From contig NZ_JACHXR010000001.1 of the NCBI RefSeq assembly GCF_014192275.1, positions 62,001 to 126,000 on the forward strand: DNA of 64,000 bases, read 5' to 3'. How positions within the stretch are numbered: position 1 is the stretch's first letter; each line of letters starts with the position of its first letter. The notes below the pieces were generated by a model, which had not been told where the DNA came from, searched no databases, and saw nothing but the letters and a program-made list of their open reading frames with translations. The stretch is from Halomonas stenophila. GTDB lineage: Bacteria; Pseudomonadota; Gammaproteobacteria; Pseudomonadales; Halomonadaceae. Positions 37,418 through 46,003 of the stretch are shown here, piece by piece. Made by a program: the position numbers and the translations under genes.

Positions 37418-37838
37418 CGGGGCCGTCCACCCTGACGCCGGGCACGACCCGCTGGATCGGGAGGGGCGCCACCGGGGGTGGGGCGACGCCCAGCTCGCGC
37501 AGCCAGCCGACGAGTTGCTCGGCGGAGCTGGCGTAGACGATGCGCCCCAGCCCCACCCAGCCATGGGCGGCGGCACACATCGGACAGTGCTCGCCGGAGG
37601 TGTAGACCGTGGCCGTCGCGCGTTCCTCGGGGCTCAGGTGCTCGGCGGCCCAGCGTGCGATGGCGAACTCCGGGTGACGGGTCGCGTCTCCGTCGGCAAT
37701 GCGGTTGCGATCCTCGAACAGCACCCGGCCGTCGGCGGCCACCAGCAGCGAGCCGAAGGGCTCGTCGCCGGCCTCCAGCGCCTCCTCGGCCAGTCGCAGG
37801 CAGCGTTCGAGATGGGGCATGTCCTCGTCGTGGATCAT
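37338..37838 (-). CDS. Nucleoside/guanine deaminase family (CDA fold)
   Basis: A 166-aa zinc deaminase. The first ligand motif is RHPEFAIARWA (HxE) and the second is GEHCPMCAAA, matching CxxC; the residue before the first Cys is His where Pro is usual. Overall layout fits the guanine/adenosine deaminase group of about 150-165 aa (DEPFGSLLVAADGRVLFEDRN, VDGPVTGLDRRVH). The reaction should be hydrolytic deamination of a purine base or nucleoside, substrate uncertain. A good ribosome site (GGAGACAGGA) lies before the ATG at 37838. Its 3' end overlaps the tail of the DyP-catalase fusion gene by 80 nt, on the opposite strand. Confidence 0.85.
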   Translation of the reverse strand: MIHDEDMPHLERCLRLAEEALEAGDEPFGSLLVAADGRVLFEDRNRIADGDATRHPEFAIARWAAEHLSPEERATATVYTSGEHCPMCAAAHGWVGLGRIVYASSAEQLVGWLRELGVAPPPVAPLPIQRVVPGVRVDGPVTGLDRRVHGLHARLHGADATPGYRG

Positions 37839-38019
37839 CGTCCTGTCTCCTCTCCGGGTGTCTCGTGTCCGGGCAGTCTACTCCCTCGTCACGCTTCCCG
37901 GGGAGAGAGGCCGGGCCCGTCGGTGCTCGGTGCCCCCGGCCAGATCCGGCTCGACCGGCCAGGATCTGTGCTAGCTTCAATTTCAACGGCCGGTCCCATG
38001 CCTCGCGAGGTGACGCCTC

Positions 38020-38997
38020 ATGCTCTTCATCACCAACCGCTTTCCCCGCCAGAGCATCAAGACGAGGATTCACCGCAATTTCGACTTCGATTTGGCCAAT
38101 AATGCCGCCAGCAATTCGGTGTTCTTCTGTGAGCGACTCGGCCGTGAGGTCTACGAGGAAATCGGCAGCAAGCGGTTCCTGCAGCGGCTCAAGGCCGCCA
38201 AGCACCGGCAGATCCTGATCTACCTGCATGGCTACTCCAACCTGCCGGAGGATGTCTTTCCCGCCGTCGAGGAGTTTCAGGCACTGTGTGAGGCCCAGGA
38301 ACCCGAGGAAGCTCTGGTGGTGCCGCTGATCTGGCCCTGTGACAACGACATGGGGGCGGTCAAGGACTACTGGGACGATCAGGAGTCGGCGGATCTCAGC
38401 GGTTTCTCCTTCGCCCGCGTGCTGCAGAAGTTCCTGGCCTGGCGGGAACACGACCAGTTCGAGGAGGACGCCGCTCTCTGCCTCAAGCGCATCAACCTCC
38501 TGGCCCACTCCATGGGTAATCGGGTGCTTCGCGAGACCCTGAGAGTGTGGCGCAAGTACCACCTGCCCGATGGCGTGCCGCTGATCTTTCGCAACACCTT
38601 CCTGGTCGCCCCCGACATCGTCAACGAGGCGCTCGATGTCGGCGCGCCGGGGGAGGTGATCTGCCACGCGTCGCGTAACGTGACGGTCTACTTCGCCGCG
38701 GATGACCTCTCCCTGCGCGCCAGCAAGGCGGTCAACCTCAAGAACCGGATCGCCTCCCGTCGCCTCGGCCATACCGGTCCGGAGGACCTGGCACTGGTGC
38801 CGCGCAATGTGTACGCCGTGGACTGTGACGACGTGAACATCCGCTACGATGCCGACCGGGGCCATACCTACTTCCGTTCCGGGGTGAATCCCGGCGAGCC
38901 GGGAGCCGTCTTTCTGCATCTCTTCGCCGCCCTGCTCTCGGGTCGTGTCTTTCCCGAGGACCCGGCGCGTCGCATGACCATTCTCAAGGAGGGGTGA
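38020..38997 (+). CDS. Alpha/beta hydrolase, DUF900 family
   Basis: A 325-aa hydrolase with the strand QILIYLHGYSN, the nucleophile elbow INLLAHSMGNRVLRE (Ser in AHSMG) and a likely catalytic Asp in FLVAPDIVNEAL. The final His may be in DRGHTYFRSG. DUF900 proteins are esterase or lipase-like, with unknown substrates. GAGGTGAC lies before the ATG. The next gene (lysozyme-like) starts 13 nt after the stop codon, so the two form an operon. No signal peptide is seen. Confidence 0.88.
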   Translation: MLFITNRFPRQSIKTRIHRNFDFDLANNAASNSVFFCERLGREVYEEIGSKRFLQRLKAAKHRQILIYLHGYSNLPEDVFPAVEEFQALCEAQEPEEALVVPLIWPCDNDMGAVKDYWDDQESADLSGFSFARVLQKFLAWREHDQFEEDAALCLKRINLLAHSMGNRVLRETLRVWRKYHLPDGVPLIFRNTFLVAPDIVNEALDVGAPGEVICHASRNVTVYFAADDLSLRASKAVNLKNRIASRRLGHTGPEDLALVPRNVYAVDCDDVNIRYDADRGHTYFRSGVNPGEPGAVFLHLFAALLSGRVFPEDPARRMTILKEG

Positions 38998-39010
38998 CCC
39001 GGGAGGGGGG

Positions 39011-39823
39011 ATGTCGCTATCACTGACCCGCGCGCTGCGCGATGAATATGTCCGCCTCTTCGAGACCTGTCGGGTTCGACCCGAGCGCACCCGGAGCATC
39101 GGGCAGGCGGTGGATCGGCTGGTGGAGAATCGCGAGCGTTACCGTGATGTCGCGGCCCGTCAGGGCGTGCCCTGGGCCTTCGTGGGACTCGTCCACCAGA
39201 TGGAATCCAGTGGCGACTTCGGCTGCCACCTGCATAACGGTGATCCGCTCCGGGCGCGTACCGTGCACGTGCCGGCGGGGCGGCCGAGGCGAGGAGCCCC
39301 GCCCTTCACCTGGGAGGAGAGTGCGGTCGATGCCCTGGCCATGAAGCGGCTCAACCGGCACACCGACTGGAGCCTGCCCGGCCTGCTCTACCAACTCGAG
39401 AAGTACAATGGCTGGGGCTATCGACGCTTCCATCCCGAGGTGTTGTCACCCTACCTGTGGAGCTTCTCCGAGCACTATGACCGCGGCAAGTACGTGGCCG
39501 ACGGGCGCTGGTCGGATACCGCCGTCTCGCGCCAGGCCGGCGCCGCGGTGATCCTCCGACGCATGGCGGAAACCGGGGTGGTGGCCTTCGACGAGGGGCC
39601 CGTCCCCCGGGAAGGGGAGGCGCCGCTGGTGCCGCGCTACTCGATGCGGCGCTCCTCGAAGGCCGAGACGGTGGCCAGCGTGGAAGCCCTGCAGCAGTGG
39701 CTGAACAGCTTTCCTGGCTTGTTCGTCAAGGTGGACGGGGTGCCCGGGCAGCGCACCTCGATGGCCTTTCGCTTCGCCACCGGCCACTACCTTCCCGGCG
39801 ATCCGCGCAGCGAGGCGAGCTGA
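39011..39823 (+). CDS. Lysozyme-like protein with C-terminal peptidoglycan-binding-type region
   Basis: A 270-aa protein. Residues 48-120 resemble the lysozyme-like family found with peptidoglycan-binding modules: VPWAFVGLVHQMESSGDF (candidate catalytic Glu in HQMESS), LHNGDPL, RTVHVPAGRP and FTWEESAVDAL. The C-terminal 60 residues (LQQWLNSFPG, VDGVPGQRTSMAFRFATGHYLPGDPR) look like a single PG_binding_1 repeat. No signal peptide was found, so export, if any, would be by another route. It shares an operon with the DUF900 hydrolase gene. Its stop codon lies 5 nt from the end of the convergent response regulator gene. Confidence 0.72.
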   Translation: MSLSLTRALRDEYVRLFETCRVRPERTRSIGQAVDRLVENRERYRDVAARQGVPWAFVGLVHQMESSGDFGCHLHNGDPLRARTVHVPAGRPRRGAPPFTWEESAVDALAMKRLNRHTDWSLPGLLYQLEKYNGWGYRRFHPEVLSPYLWSFSEHYDRGKYVADGRWSDTAVSRQAGAAVILRRMAETGVVAFDEGPVPREGEAPLVPRYSMRRSSKAETVASVEALQQWLNSFPGLFVKVDGVPGQRTSMAFRFATGHYLPGDPRSEAS

Positions 39824-39828
39824 CGGGG

Positions 39829-40467
39829 TCAGCCGTCGGGCAAGGGCGGCACCAGCCCCAGGGCGGTGACCATGCGCACCAGTTCTGCCAGGTTGGCGGC
39901 CCCCAGGGCCTTCATGGCCCGCAACCGGTAGATCTCCACGGTCTTGGCACTGATCGCCAGGTGCTCGGCGATCTCCCGACTGGTCTTGCCTTCCGCGACA
40001 TGGATCAGGATCTCGCGTTCCTTGGGGCGCAGGGCGTCGAAGCGGGCCTGCAGGGCCTCGAGACGCGCCCGCTCGTGGCGCTGTCGCCGGTGCTCGGCCA
40101 GTGCCTGCTGGACGATGTCGATCAGTTGCTGATGGTTGAAGGGCTTCTCGACGAAGTCGAAGGCGCCCGCCTTGAGTGCCGTGACGGCCATGAGCACGTC
40201 GCCATGCCCGGTCATGAAGATGATCGGCGTATCGTCGCCGCGCTCGCGCAACCGCTGCTGGACCTGAAGCCCGCTGAGGCCGGGCATGCGGACGTCGAGC
40301 AGGATGGCGTCGTGGGCCGCGGAATCGGCGGCCAGAAAGGCCTCGCCATCGCCATAGGCCAGGGTCGCGAGGCCCACGGACTCGAGCAGCCAGGCCAGCG
40401 ACTCGCGAAGGGCCGGGTCATCGTCGACCACGGCGATGCAGGACGGTCGGCTGGCGGATTCGGTCAC
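39829..40467 (-). CDS. FixJ/NarL-type response regulator
   Basis: A 212-aa two-component regulator. The receiver domain has IAVVDDDPALRESL, the phospho-acceptor Asp in AILLDVRMPGLSG, the Thr of IIFMTGHGD and the Lys of FVEKPF. The C-terminal LuxR-type HTH reads LRPKEREILIHVAEGKTSREIAEHLAISAKTVEIYR. This is the FixJ/TodT layout. It starts with GTG at 40467 (GGAG upstream). No intact partner kinase is adjacent; a degenerate PAS kinase gene lies 2.1 kb away on the same strand, beyond phaC. It may be orphan or served by another kinase. Confidence 0.92.
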   Translation of the reverse strand: MTESASRPSCIAVVDDDPALRESLAWLLESVGLATLAYGDGEAFLAADSAAHDAILLDVRMPGLSGLQVQQRLRERGDDTPIIFMTGHGDVLMAVTALKAGAFDFVEKPFNHQQLIDIVQQALAEHRRQRHERARLEALQARFDALRPKEREILIHVAEGKTSREIAEHLAISAKTVEIYRLRAMKALGAANLAELVRMVTALGLVPPLPDG

Positions 40468-40788
40468 GCGGAGCTCCGGTGAGACTGGGTGGGGTGGTCG
40501 AGCTTGAACAGGGCAGTGTAGCGCCTCGGGGCTGCTCGGGGCAGCTCGGCCGCGCCGGTCCTGCTACGCTTTGTCTGAAAACTGCCTGTGCTCGCCCATC
40601 CAGCGTTAAAAATCGGCTCAAAGTACTCATTTACACCGCGTAAACTCCGTATTTTCGCCGATTTTTGCCTTGCCTGGCCATCGCTCGCCAACTTTTCAGG
40701 CAAAGCTGGCTGGAGGAGGTGGTCGCGACGCCCGTCTGCCGAGGCGGTCATCATCATGGCTCATCCCTCGCCCCGGAGGTGCTCGGAC
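40468..40788. other. Spacer between the response regulator gene and phaC holding a 139-bp foldback
   Basis: About 320 nt that must contain both divergent promoters. The central part is occupied by the imperfect inverted repeat listed separately. A GGAGGTG ribosome site lies at the right end, 8 nt before phaC. Confidence 0.6.
40568..40706. repeat. 139-bp nested foldback element upstream of phaC
   Basis: Outer arms GCTTTGTCTGAAAAC (40568-40582) and CTTTTCAGGCAAAGC (40692-40706) pair at 13 of 15 positions. Inner arms AAAAATCGGC (40608-40617) and GCCGATTTTT (40657-40666) pair perfectly, and a small TTTAC-ACCGC-GTAAA dyad sits in the middle. The nested structure suggests a dispersed palindromic intergenic repeat, though only one copy is in the window. 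Confidence 0.65.
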
Positions 40789-42567
40789 ATGTCCCGACCC
40801 CGTACCAACAGTCTCACGCCCGCGGCCAGCGCCTCGCAGGCGACCTCGGGCGCCGACAACGGACAGCGACTGGATCGCGCCTTCCTCGCCAGCCTCGCGC
40901 GCCTGACGGCGGGGGTCTCGCCGGCGGGGCTGGCGAGCCTGTATGCCGAATGGCTCATGCATCTGGCGCTGTCCCCGGGCAAGCAACTCGAGCTCGGCGA
41001 GAAGTACCACCGCAAGATGCTGCGCTTCGGCCAGTACGTGCAGCGCCTCGCCGCCAACCCGGGGGCGGAGGCCTGCATCGAGCCACTGGCCCAGGACGAG
41101 CGCTTCAGCGGCGCGGCCTGGCAGCAGTGGCCCTATAACCTGATCCACCAATCCTTCCTGTTGACCCAGCAGTGGTGGCACAACGCCACCACCGGCGTGA
41201 CGGGGCTCTCGTCGGAGCGCGAGCAGGCGATCAACTTCATCACCCGCCAGTGGCTGGACCGCTGGTCGCCCTCCAACTCGCCCTGGCTCAATCCCGAGGT
41301 CGGCTCGGTGACCCTGGCCACCGGCGGCCAGAACCTGGTCCAGGGCTGGCAGAACCTGCTCGAGGACTGGGAGCGGGCGATGGCCGGCAAGCCGCCGGTG
41401 GGCGCCGAGGCCTTCGGGGTGGGGAGCGAACTCGCCGTCACGCCCGGCAAGGTGGTCTATCGCAATGCGCTCATCGAGTTGATCCAGTACACCCCGACCA
41501 CCGAGCGCGTGCATGCCGAGCCCCTGCTGATCGTGCCGGCCTGGATCATGAAGTACTACATCCTCGATCTGCAGCCCGGCAAGTCGCTGGTCGAGTACCT
41601 GGTCGACCAGGGGCATACGGTGTTCATGATCTCCTGGCGCAACCCCGGCACGCAGGATCGCGACCTGGGGATGGCGGACTACCGGCGGCTGGGGCCGATG
41701 GCCGCCCTGGACGTGGTCACCGAGATCACCGGCTGTCCGCGTGTCCACGGCGTCGGCTATTGCCTGGGCGGGACCCTGCTGTCGATCGCCGCGGCGGCCA
41801 TGGCCCGCGACGGTGACGACCGGCTGGCGACCCTCACCACCCTGGCGACCCAGGTGGACTTCTCCGAGGCGGGCGAGTTGATGCTTTTCATCGGCGAGAG
41901 CGAGGTCTCCTTCCTGGAGAGCATGATGTGGGACCAGGGCTACCTGGACGGCTACCAGATGGCCGGTGCCTTCCAGATCCTGCACTCCAACGACCTGATC
42001 TGGTCCCGGGTGATCCACGAGTACCTGCTAGGGCGTCGCCGGCCGATGAACGCGCTGATGGCCTGGAACGCCGACCTCACCCGCATGCCCTATCGGATGC
42101 ACTCCGAGTACTTGCGCTGGCTGTTCCTGGACAATGACCTGTCCGGTGGTCGCTACCTGGTGGACCGGCGGCCGGTGGCGATCCGCGACATCGAGGCGCC
42201 GATCTTCACGGTGGCGACCACCGGCGACCATGTCGCGCCCTGGCGCTCGGTCTTCAAGATCCACCTGCTCGGCGACCCTCACGAGGTGACCTTCCTGCTC
42301 ACCAGCGGTGGCCACAATGCGGGGATCATCAGCGAGCCCGGCCATCCCCGCCGTCACTTCCAGATGCACACGCTGGGCAAGGACGATCACTACATCGACC
42401 CGGACACCTGGCGGGAGACCGTGCCCGAGCGGCGAGGCTCCTGGTGGCCGGCCTGGCAGCAGTGGCTGGCCGAGCACTCCTCGGGGCCGGTGGCCCCGTC
42501 GCGGCTCGGCGGCGATCGCCATCCGCCTCTCGACGCGGCGCCCGGCCACTTCGTACGGATGCCCTGA
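40789..42567 (+). CDS. phaC: Class I poly(3-hydroxyalkanoate) synthase PhaC
   Basis: A 592-aa polymerase making poly(3-hydroxybutyrate) from 3-hydroxyacyl-CoA. The lipase-box-like site is GVGYCLGGTLL with the nucleophile Cys. The catalytic Asp region is TVATTGDHVAPWRSV and the catalytic His GGHNAGII. The N-terminal domain (WQQWPYNLIHQSFLLTQQWW) is typical of class I. The ATG at 40789 follows a strong GGAGGTG at 8-nt spacing; upstream ATGs run through the foldback repeat and are not used. No phaA/phaB or phasin genes lie next to it. It ends 11 nt from the convergent kinase relic. Confidence 0.96.
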   Translation: MSRPRTNSLTPAASASQATSGADNGQRLDRAFLASLARLTAGVSPAGLASLYAEWLMHLALSPGKQLELGEKYHRKMLRFGQYVQRLAANPGAEACIEPLAQDERFSGAAWQQWPYNLIHQSFLLTQQWWHNATTGVTGLSSEREQAINFITRQWLDRWSPSNSPWLNPEVGSVTLATGGQNLVQGWQNLLEDWERAMAGKPPVGAEAFGVGSELAVTPGKVVYRNALIELIQYTPTTERVHAEPLLIVPAWIMKYYILDLQPGKSLVEYLVDQGHTVFMISWRNPGTQDRDLGMADYRRLGPMAALDVVTEITGCPRVHGVGYCLGGTLLSIAAAAMARDGDDRLATLTTLATQVDFSEAGELMLFIGESEVSFLESMMWDQGYLDGYQMAGAFQILHSNDLIWSRVIHEYLLGRRRPMNALMAWNADLTRMPYRMHSEYLRWLFLDNDLSGGRYLVDRRPVAIRDIEAPIFTVATTGDHVAPWRSVFKIHLLGDPHEVTFLLTSGGHNAGIISEPGHPRRHFQMHTLGKDDHYIDPDTWRETVPERRGSWWPAWQQWLAEHSSGPVAPSRLGGDRHPPLDAAPGHFVRMP

Positions 42568-42578
42568 GCCACGCCGGC

Positions 42579-43583
42579 TCAGGGCCGGAACGCGACGCCG
42601 GAGGCTGGCCCCTCCGCACGCAGGGTGGCGACGAAACGGGCGCCTCCCGTCTCGGGGGGCGGCGCCAGGGTCAGGCCGCCGCCCATGGCCTCCATCAGCG
42701 AGTGGCTGATGGCGAGCCCCATCCCCAGGCCGTCGTGGCGACCGGAGTGGAAGGGCATGAAGAGGCGCTCCCGGTCCCCATCGGCCACCCCGGGGCCGCG
42801 GTCGCAGACCGTGACGCCGACCTCGCGGGGGCCCGAGCGCCGGGCCGCGATCTCCACCTTTCCGCCCCGGGATGCCCGTGGCTGGCCTCCATGGCGTTGA
42901 GCAGCAGGTTGACCAGCACCTGTTCGAGGGCGATGGGGGGCGGCCAGGACCCGGGGCAGGTCCTCGGGCAGCGCCTGGACCAGGGCCACGCCGGCCTGCT
43001 GGAACTGCCACTCGCACAGCCGGCAGGCCCCCGCCACGGCCTCGTTGGAATAGAACAGGCGCTCGGCGTCATCGGCGAAGAGCACGTAGTCGGTGGTGGA
43101 TTCCACCACCCGGGCCAGGCGCTCGCGGTTGGCTTCCGCGCGCAGGCGTCGCTCCACGTCCCGTGATACGCAGAGGATATCCAGCAGCTCGCCGCTCTCG
43201 GGATCGCGGCGGGTGCGACTGGTGGTCTCGAACCACACGTAGTGGCCGTCCCGGGCGCGGAAGCGATAGGTGTACTGATAGAAGCCGTCATGGTGGTAGA
43301 CCCGGGGAGACTTGTTGAGCAGGTCGGCGAGGTCGGCCGGGTGGAAGAGGTCGTAGGCACAGGCGCCGATCAGCGCCTCGGGGGCATAGCCGAGCAACTC
43401 GCGGGCCGCCCGGGAAGCATAGAGGAAGGTGCCGTCCCGGGCATGGCGCGAGATCAGGTCGGTGGTGCTCTCCGCCAGCCAGCGGTAGTGGCGCTTCTCC
43501 GCGTCGAGGGCCGCGTTGCGTGCCTCGAGCTCGACGATGCGTGCCTCGAGCGCCTGCCGCCGGCGGGGCTGGTCATTCGCCAT
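42579..43583 (-). pseudogene. Degenerate PAS sensor histidine kinase, lacking the phospho-acceptor domain
   Basis: A 334-codon frame. Residues 30-150 form a full PAS/PAC domain (WLAESTTDLISRHARDGTFL, YRFRARDGHYVWFETTSR). A second PAS starts (VVESTTDYVLFADDAERLFYS) but breaks off after about 25 residues and runs straight into the ATPase part (LPEDLPRVLAA). No H-box of the dimerisation domain exists in any frame. The N-box (ALEQVLVNLLLNAMEAS) is readable only in another frame between a G6 run at 42935-42940 and GCCCCGGG near 42865; outside that the G boxes (VCDRGPGVADG, GLGMGLAIS) are back in frame. So there are an internal deletion and two compensating one-base shifts, which could partly be sequencing errors. 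Confidence 0.75.
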
Positions 43584-44245
43584 CAGTGGGCCGGGTCCAC
43601 CATGCCGCCGAGCGAGGCATTGCGCCGGAACCAGCCCGCGATGCTGGCGCGGGGCCGCCGGGTCGGCAGGACCTCGTGGGGCACGCGGTCGGAGAGGAAG
43701 CAGGCGAAGGTGCCGGCCTCGGGGCGGACCCGGGCCACTTCGCGCTGTGGGTCGTCCGGGGCGAAGATCGCCATCTCGCCGCCGGCGTCCGGGGGCCAGT
43801 CGGGGTTGAGGTAGCCCACGGTGGAGATCACCCGGTTGGCCCGGCCGCGGAAGCTGTCCAGGTGGCGGCGGTAGAAGGCGCCCGGCGGATACTGGGCGAA
43901 ATGGGCCTCGTACTCGAAGAGCCCCAGGAACAGGGCCTGGTTCAGCGCCTGCTGCAGCTCGCCCATGACCTCCAGGTAACGGCGTTGCGCCAGGCTCTCG
44001 CGGTCGAGCCAGCGAATGGCGTCACCGCGGATGTCCCGGCGCAGGTGATGCGCGTTGCCGCGCCCGATGCCGGCGGCCTCCAGGGCGTCGCGTCGGGCCA
44101 TCTCGGCCAGCTCGTCGAACAGCGGCCGGTGCAGGGCAGCGGGCAGGAAGTCCTCGCCGACGTACCAGCCCCGGTCGACCAGGGCATCGACCAGTTCGGC
44201 CAGGCGGGACTCGGGGAGCCGGGCGGGGAAGAGACTTTCGTTCAT
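43583..44245 (-). CDS. 2OG-Fe(II) oxygenase, prolyl-4-hydroxylase-like
   Basis: A 220-aa double-stranded beta-helix oxygenase. The iron ligands are visible as HLD in YRRHLDSFRG and the distal His in DRVPHEVLPT, with the 2-oxoglutarate-binding Arg in PRASIAGWFR. This layout belongs to the SM-20/P4H-like group (Tpa1, PHX-type). Members hydroxylate proteins such as EF-Tu or ribosomal proteins, but the substrate here is unknown. Its ATG overlaps the NUDIX gene stop codon and its stop codon overlaps the kinase start codon, giving a tightly coupled three-gene unit. Confidence 0.88.
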   Translation of the reverse strand: MNESLFPARLPESRLAELVDALVDRGWYVGEDFLPAALHRPLFDELAEMARRDALEAAGIGRGNAHHLRRDIRGDAIRWLDRESLAQRRYLEVMGELQQALNQALFLGLFEYEAHFAQYPPGAFYRRHLDSFRGRANRVISTVGYLNPDWPPDAGGEMAIFAPDDPQREVARVRPEAGTFACFLSDRVPHEVLPTRRPRASIAGWFRRNASLGGMVDPAH

Positions 44246-44862
44246 CGATCGAGCAGCCGGCGTTCGGGATGGTAGCGGAGCTCGCCTGCCGGGCGGGCGA
44301 AGAGACTGATCGGCATGCCCCAGCCCTCGGCCAGCAGTTCCACCAGCATCATCGACGACAGGCCCCAGATGACATGGCCGTCGCGGCGATAACTGGGCAC
44401 ATAGTAGTCTCGCCCCTCGACCCGGATCACGTCGGTGTGGGTGCGACGATCCTCGAGGAAATGCGCCACCGGGACCTCGAAGATGGCATCCAGCTCGCGG
44501 CGGTCCGGGACCAGGGGCAGGTCGGGCGGGATCACGCCCACATAGGGCGTGACCTTCAGTCCATGCAGGGAGAGCACGTCGGAGAGCCGGCCGAGTATCT
44601 CGACCCGGGACGCTGGCAGGGCGATCTCCTCCTCGGATTCGCGCAGGGCGGTGGCCAGCAGGTCGTCATCCTGTTCCTCGCGCTTGCCGCCGGGAAAGGC
44701 CACCTGGCCGCTGTGGGTGGAGAGGTGGGCGGCGCGGCGGGTGAAGAGCAGCGTCGGTTCGGGACGTGCCACCAAGGGCATCAGCACGGCCGCCTGGGGC
44801 AGGTCGAGTCGCAACCGCCGGGGCGCATGCGCTTGCAGGCGCTCGCGAAGTTTCTCTAACAT
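44242..44862 (-). CDS. NUDIX hydrolase, CoA pyrophosphatase (NudL-like)
   Basis: About 206 aa. The Nudix box begins right after VAFPGG and reads GGKREEQDDDLLATALRESE followed by EE, matching GX5EX7REUXEEXGU with the usual CoA-type prelude RAAHLSTHSGQVAFPGG (the UPF0035 pattern). It cleaves CoA and its derivatives to 4'-phosphopantetheine and 3',5'-ADP. The start at 44862 (GGAAG upstream) gives the family length; an ATG at 44883 is possible. It heads the NUDIX-oxygenase-kinase unit. Confidence 0.88.
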   Translation of the reverse strand: MLEKLRERLQAHAPRRLRLDLPQAAVLMPLVARPEPTLLFTRRAAHLSTHSGQVAFPGGKREEQDDDLLATALRESEEEIALPASRVEILGRLSDVLSLHGLKVTPYVGVIPPDLPLVPDRRELDAIFEVPVAHFLEDRRTHTDVIRVEGRDYYVPSYRRDGHVIWGLSSMMLVELLAEGWGMPISLFARPAGELRYHPERRLLDR

Positions 44863-44955
44863 GGTGCTTCCGTCGGGTTTCATCTCATTTACCCAGTCGC
44901 CGCGAGCGGCGTCAAGCCCGGGCCATGGCCTGTCGCCAGCCTGTCAGGGAGCCAC

Positions 44956-45513
44956 ATGAACTTCTGCAGCCATTGCGGCCAGCCGGTCAGCTTCGCGATT
45001 CCGGACGGTGACGACCGACCGCGGTATCTCTGCGCGGCCTGCGGCACCATCCATTACCAGAACCCGCGCATCGTCGCCGGCACCCTGCCGATCCTCGGTT
45101 CCCGGGTGCTGCTGTGCCGTCGGGCGATCGCCCCGCGCAAGGGCTACTGGACCCTGCCGGCGGGGTTCATGGAGAACGCCGAGACCACCGTGGAGGCGGC
45201 GGCTCGGGAGACCCGCGAGGAGGCTCTGGCCGAGGTGGCGATCCATGACCTCTACACCCTGATCAACCTGCCGCACATCAATCAGGTGTTCATGATCTTT
45301 CGCGCCGACCTCGCCGGCGACTTCGGGGCCGGCCCGGAAAGTCTCGAGGTCGCGCTGTTCGAGGAGCACGAGGTGCCCTGGGATGCGCTCGCCTTTCCCA
45401 CCATCGAGCGCACCCTGCACCACTTCTTCGCCGATCGCGCCAGCGGCGACTACCCGCTGCACATCAGCGACATCACCCCGGAAGACCGCGAACGCTACTT
45501 CGGCTCGGCCTGA
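44956..45513 (+). CDS. NUDIX hydrolase with N-terminal zinc ribbon (NudC-like/ADP-ribose type)
   Basis: A 185-aa protein. The N-terminus has a zinc ribbon from CSHCGQ and CAACGTIHY, then HYQNPRIVAG. The Nudix box is GFMENAETTVEAAARETREE, after YWTLPAG. The ribbon plus box resemble NudC NADH pyrophosphatase but the protein is shorter and lacks the NudC N-terminal domain, so it belongs to the COG1051-type group of unknown nucleotide preference. The ATG at 44956 follows CAGGGAGCC. It is divergently transcribed from the CoA pyrophosphatase gene. Confidence 0.88.
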   Translation: MNFCSHCGQPVSFAIPDGDDRPRYLCAACGTIHYQNPRIVAGTLPILGSRVLLCRRAIAPRKGYWTLPAGFMENAETTVEAAARETREEALAEVAIHDLYTLINLPHINQVFMIFRADLAGDFGAGPESLEVALFEEHEVPWDALAFPTIERTLHHFFADRASGDYPLHISDITPEDRERYFGSA

Positions 45514-45567
45514 CGCTCGCCCCGCCCGCCGGGGGAGGGCAGGCGATGGCCTGCCTGGCTCGAGCCC

Positions 45568-45879
45568 CTAGAACGTCGCCAGCGGCCAGACATCATAGGC
45601 CGGCTCCTCGTAGGGGTGCGCCAGCCTGAGGGCCGCCACCGCCTCGCGGATCCAGGCATCCGCGCAGACCAGCTCCACCCTGAGCTCCTCCACCGTCTCC
45701 AGCTCGCCGACCCGGCCGATATGCGGCTGGGCACCCGCCAGCGGGCGAAACTGGCCGGTGCCGGCGGTCTGGAAGCAGCAGGCCTCGTAATCGCCGATGC
45801 GTCCGGCGCCGCTGGCGAAGACGGCTTCCTTCACCCGCTCGGCGTCGTCGGCGGGTACGAAGAACACAAGCTTGTACAT
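45568..45879 (-). CDS. YqfO/NIF3-insert-like (CutA/PII-type) protein
   Basis: A 103-aa protein matching the stand-alone YqfO domain: YKLVFFVPADDAERVKEAVFASGAG, IGDYEACCFQTAGTGQFRPL, IGRVGELETVEELRVELVC and AHPYEEPAYDVWPL. The fold is the PII/CutA-like ferredoxin fold that is inserted in some NIF3 proteins. The role is unknown, possibly metal or ligand sensing. GGAGG precedes the ATG. It is a single-gene unit. Confidence 0.88.
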   Translation of the reverse strand: MYKLVFFVPADDAERVKEAVFASGAGRIGDYEACCFQTAGTGQFRPLAGAQPHIGRVGELETVEELRVELVCADAWIREAVAALRLAHPYEEPAYDVWPLATF

Positions 45880-45974
45880 GGTGAGCCTCCTTCCCGGGGG
45901 TGTCCTCTTGTTGTGCCATAACCGGACGCCGCCGTCAGCCTGGAAGGCGGGCGTCGGGTAGAGAAAAATAATAC

Positions 45975-46003
45975 TTGTGCAAATATTGTACGTTAACTAG
46001 ATT
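45975..46003 (+). promoter_or_regulatory. Putative promoter of the fasciclin gene
   Basis: TTGTGC (45975-45980) and TAGATT (45998-46003) are 17 bp apart in an AT-rich island within otherwise GC-rich DNA. The match to consensus is moderate. The dyad listed next overlaps it, which would suit a repressor. Confidence 0.45.
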
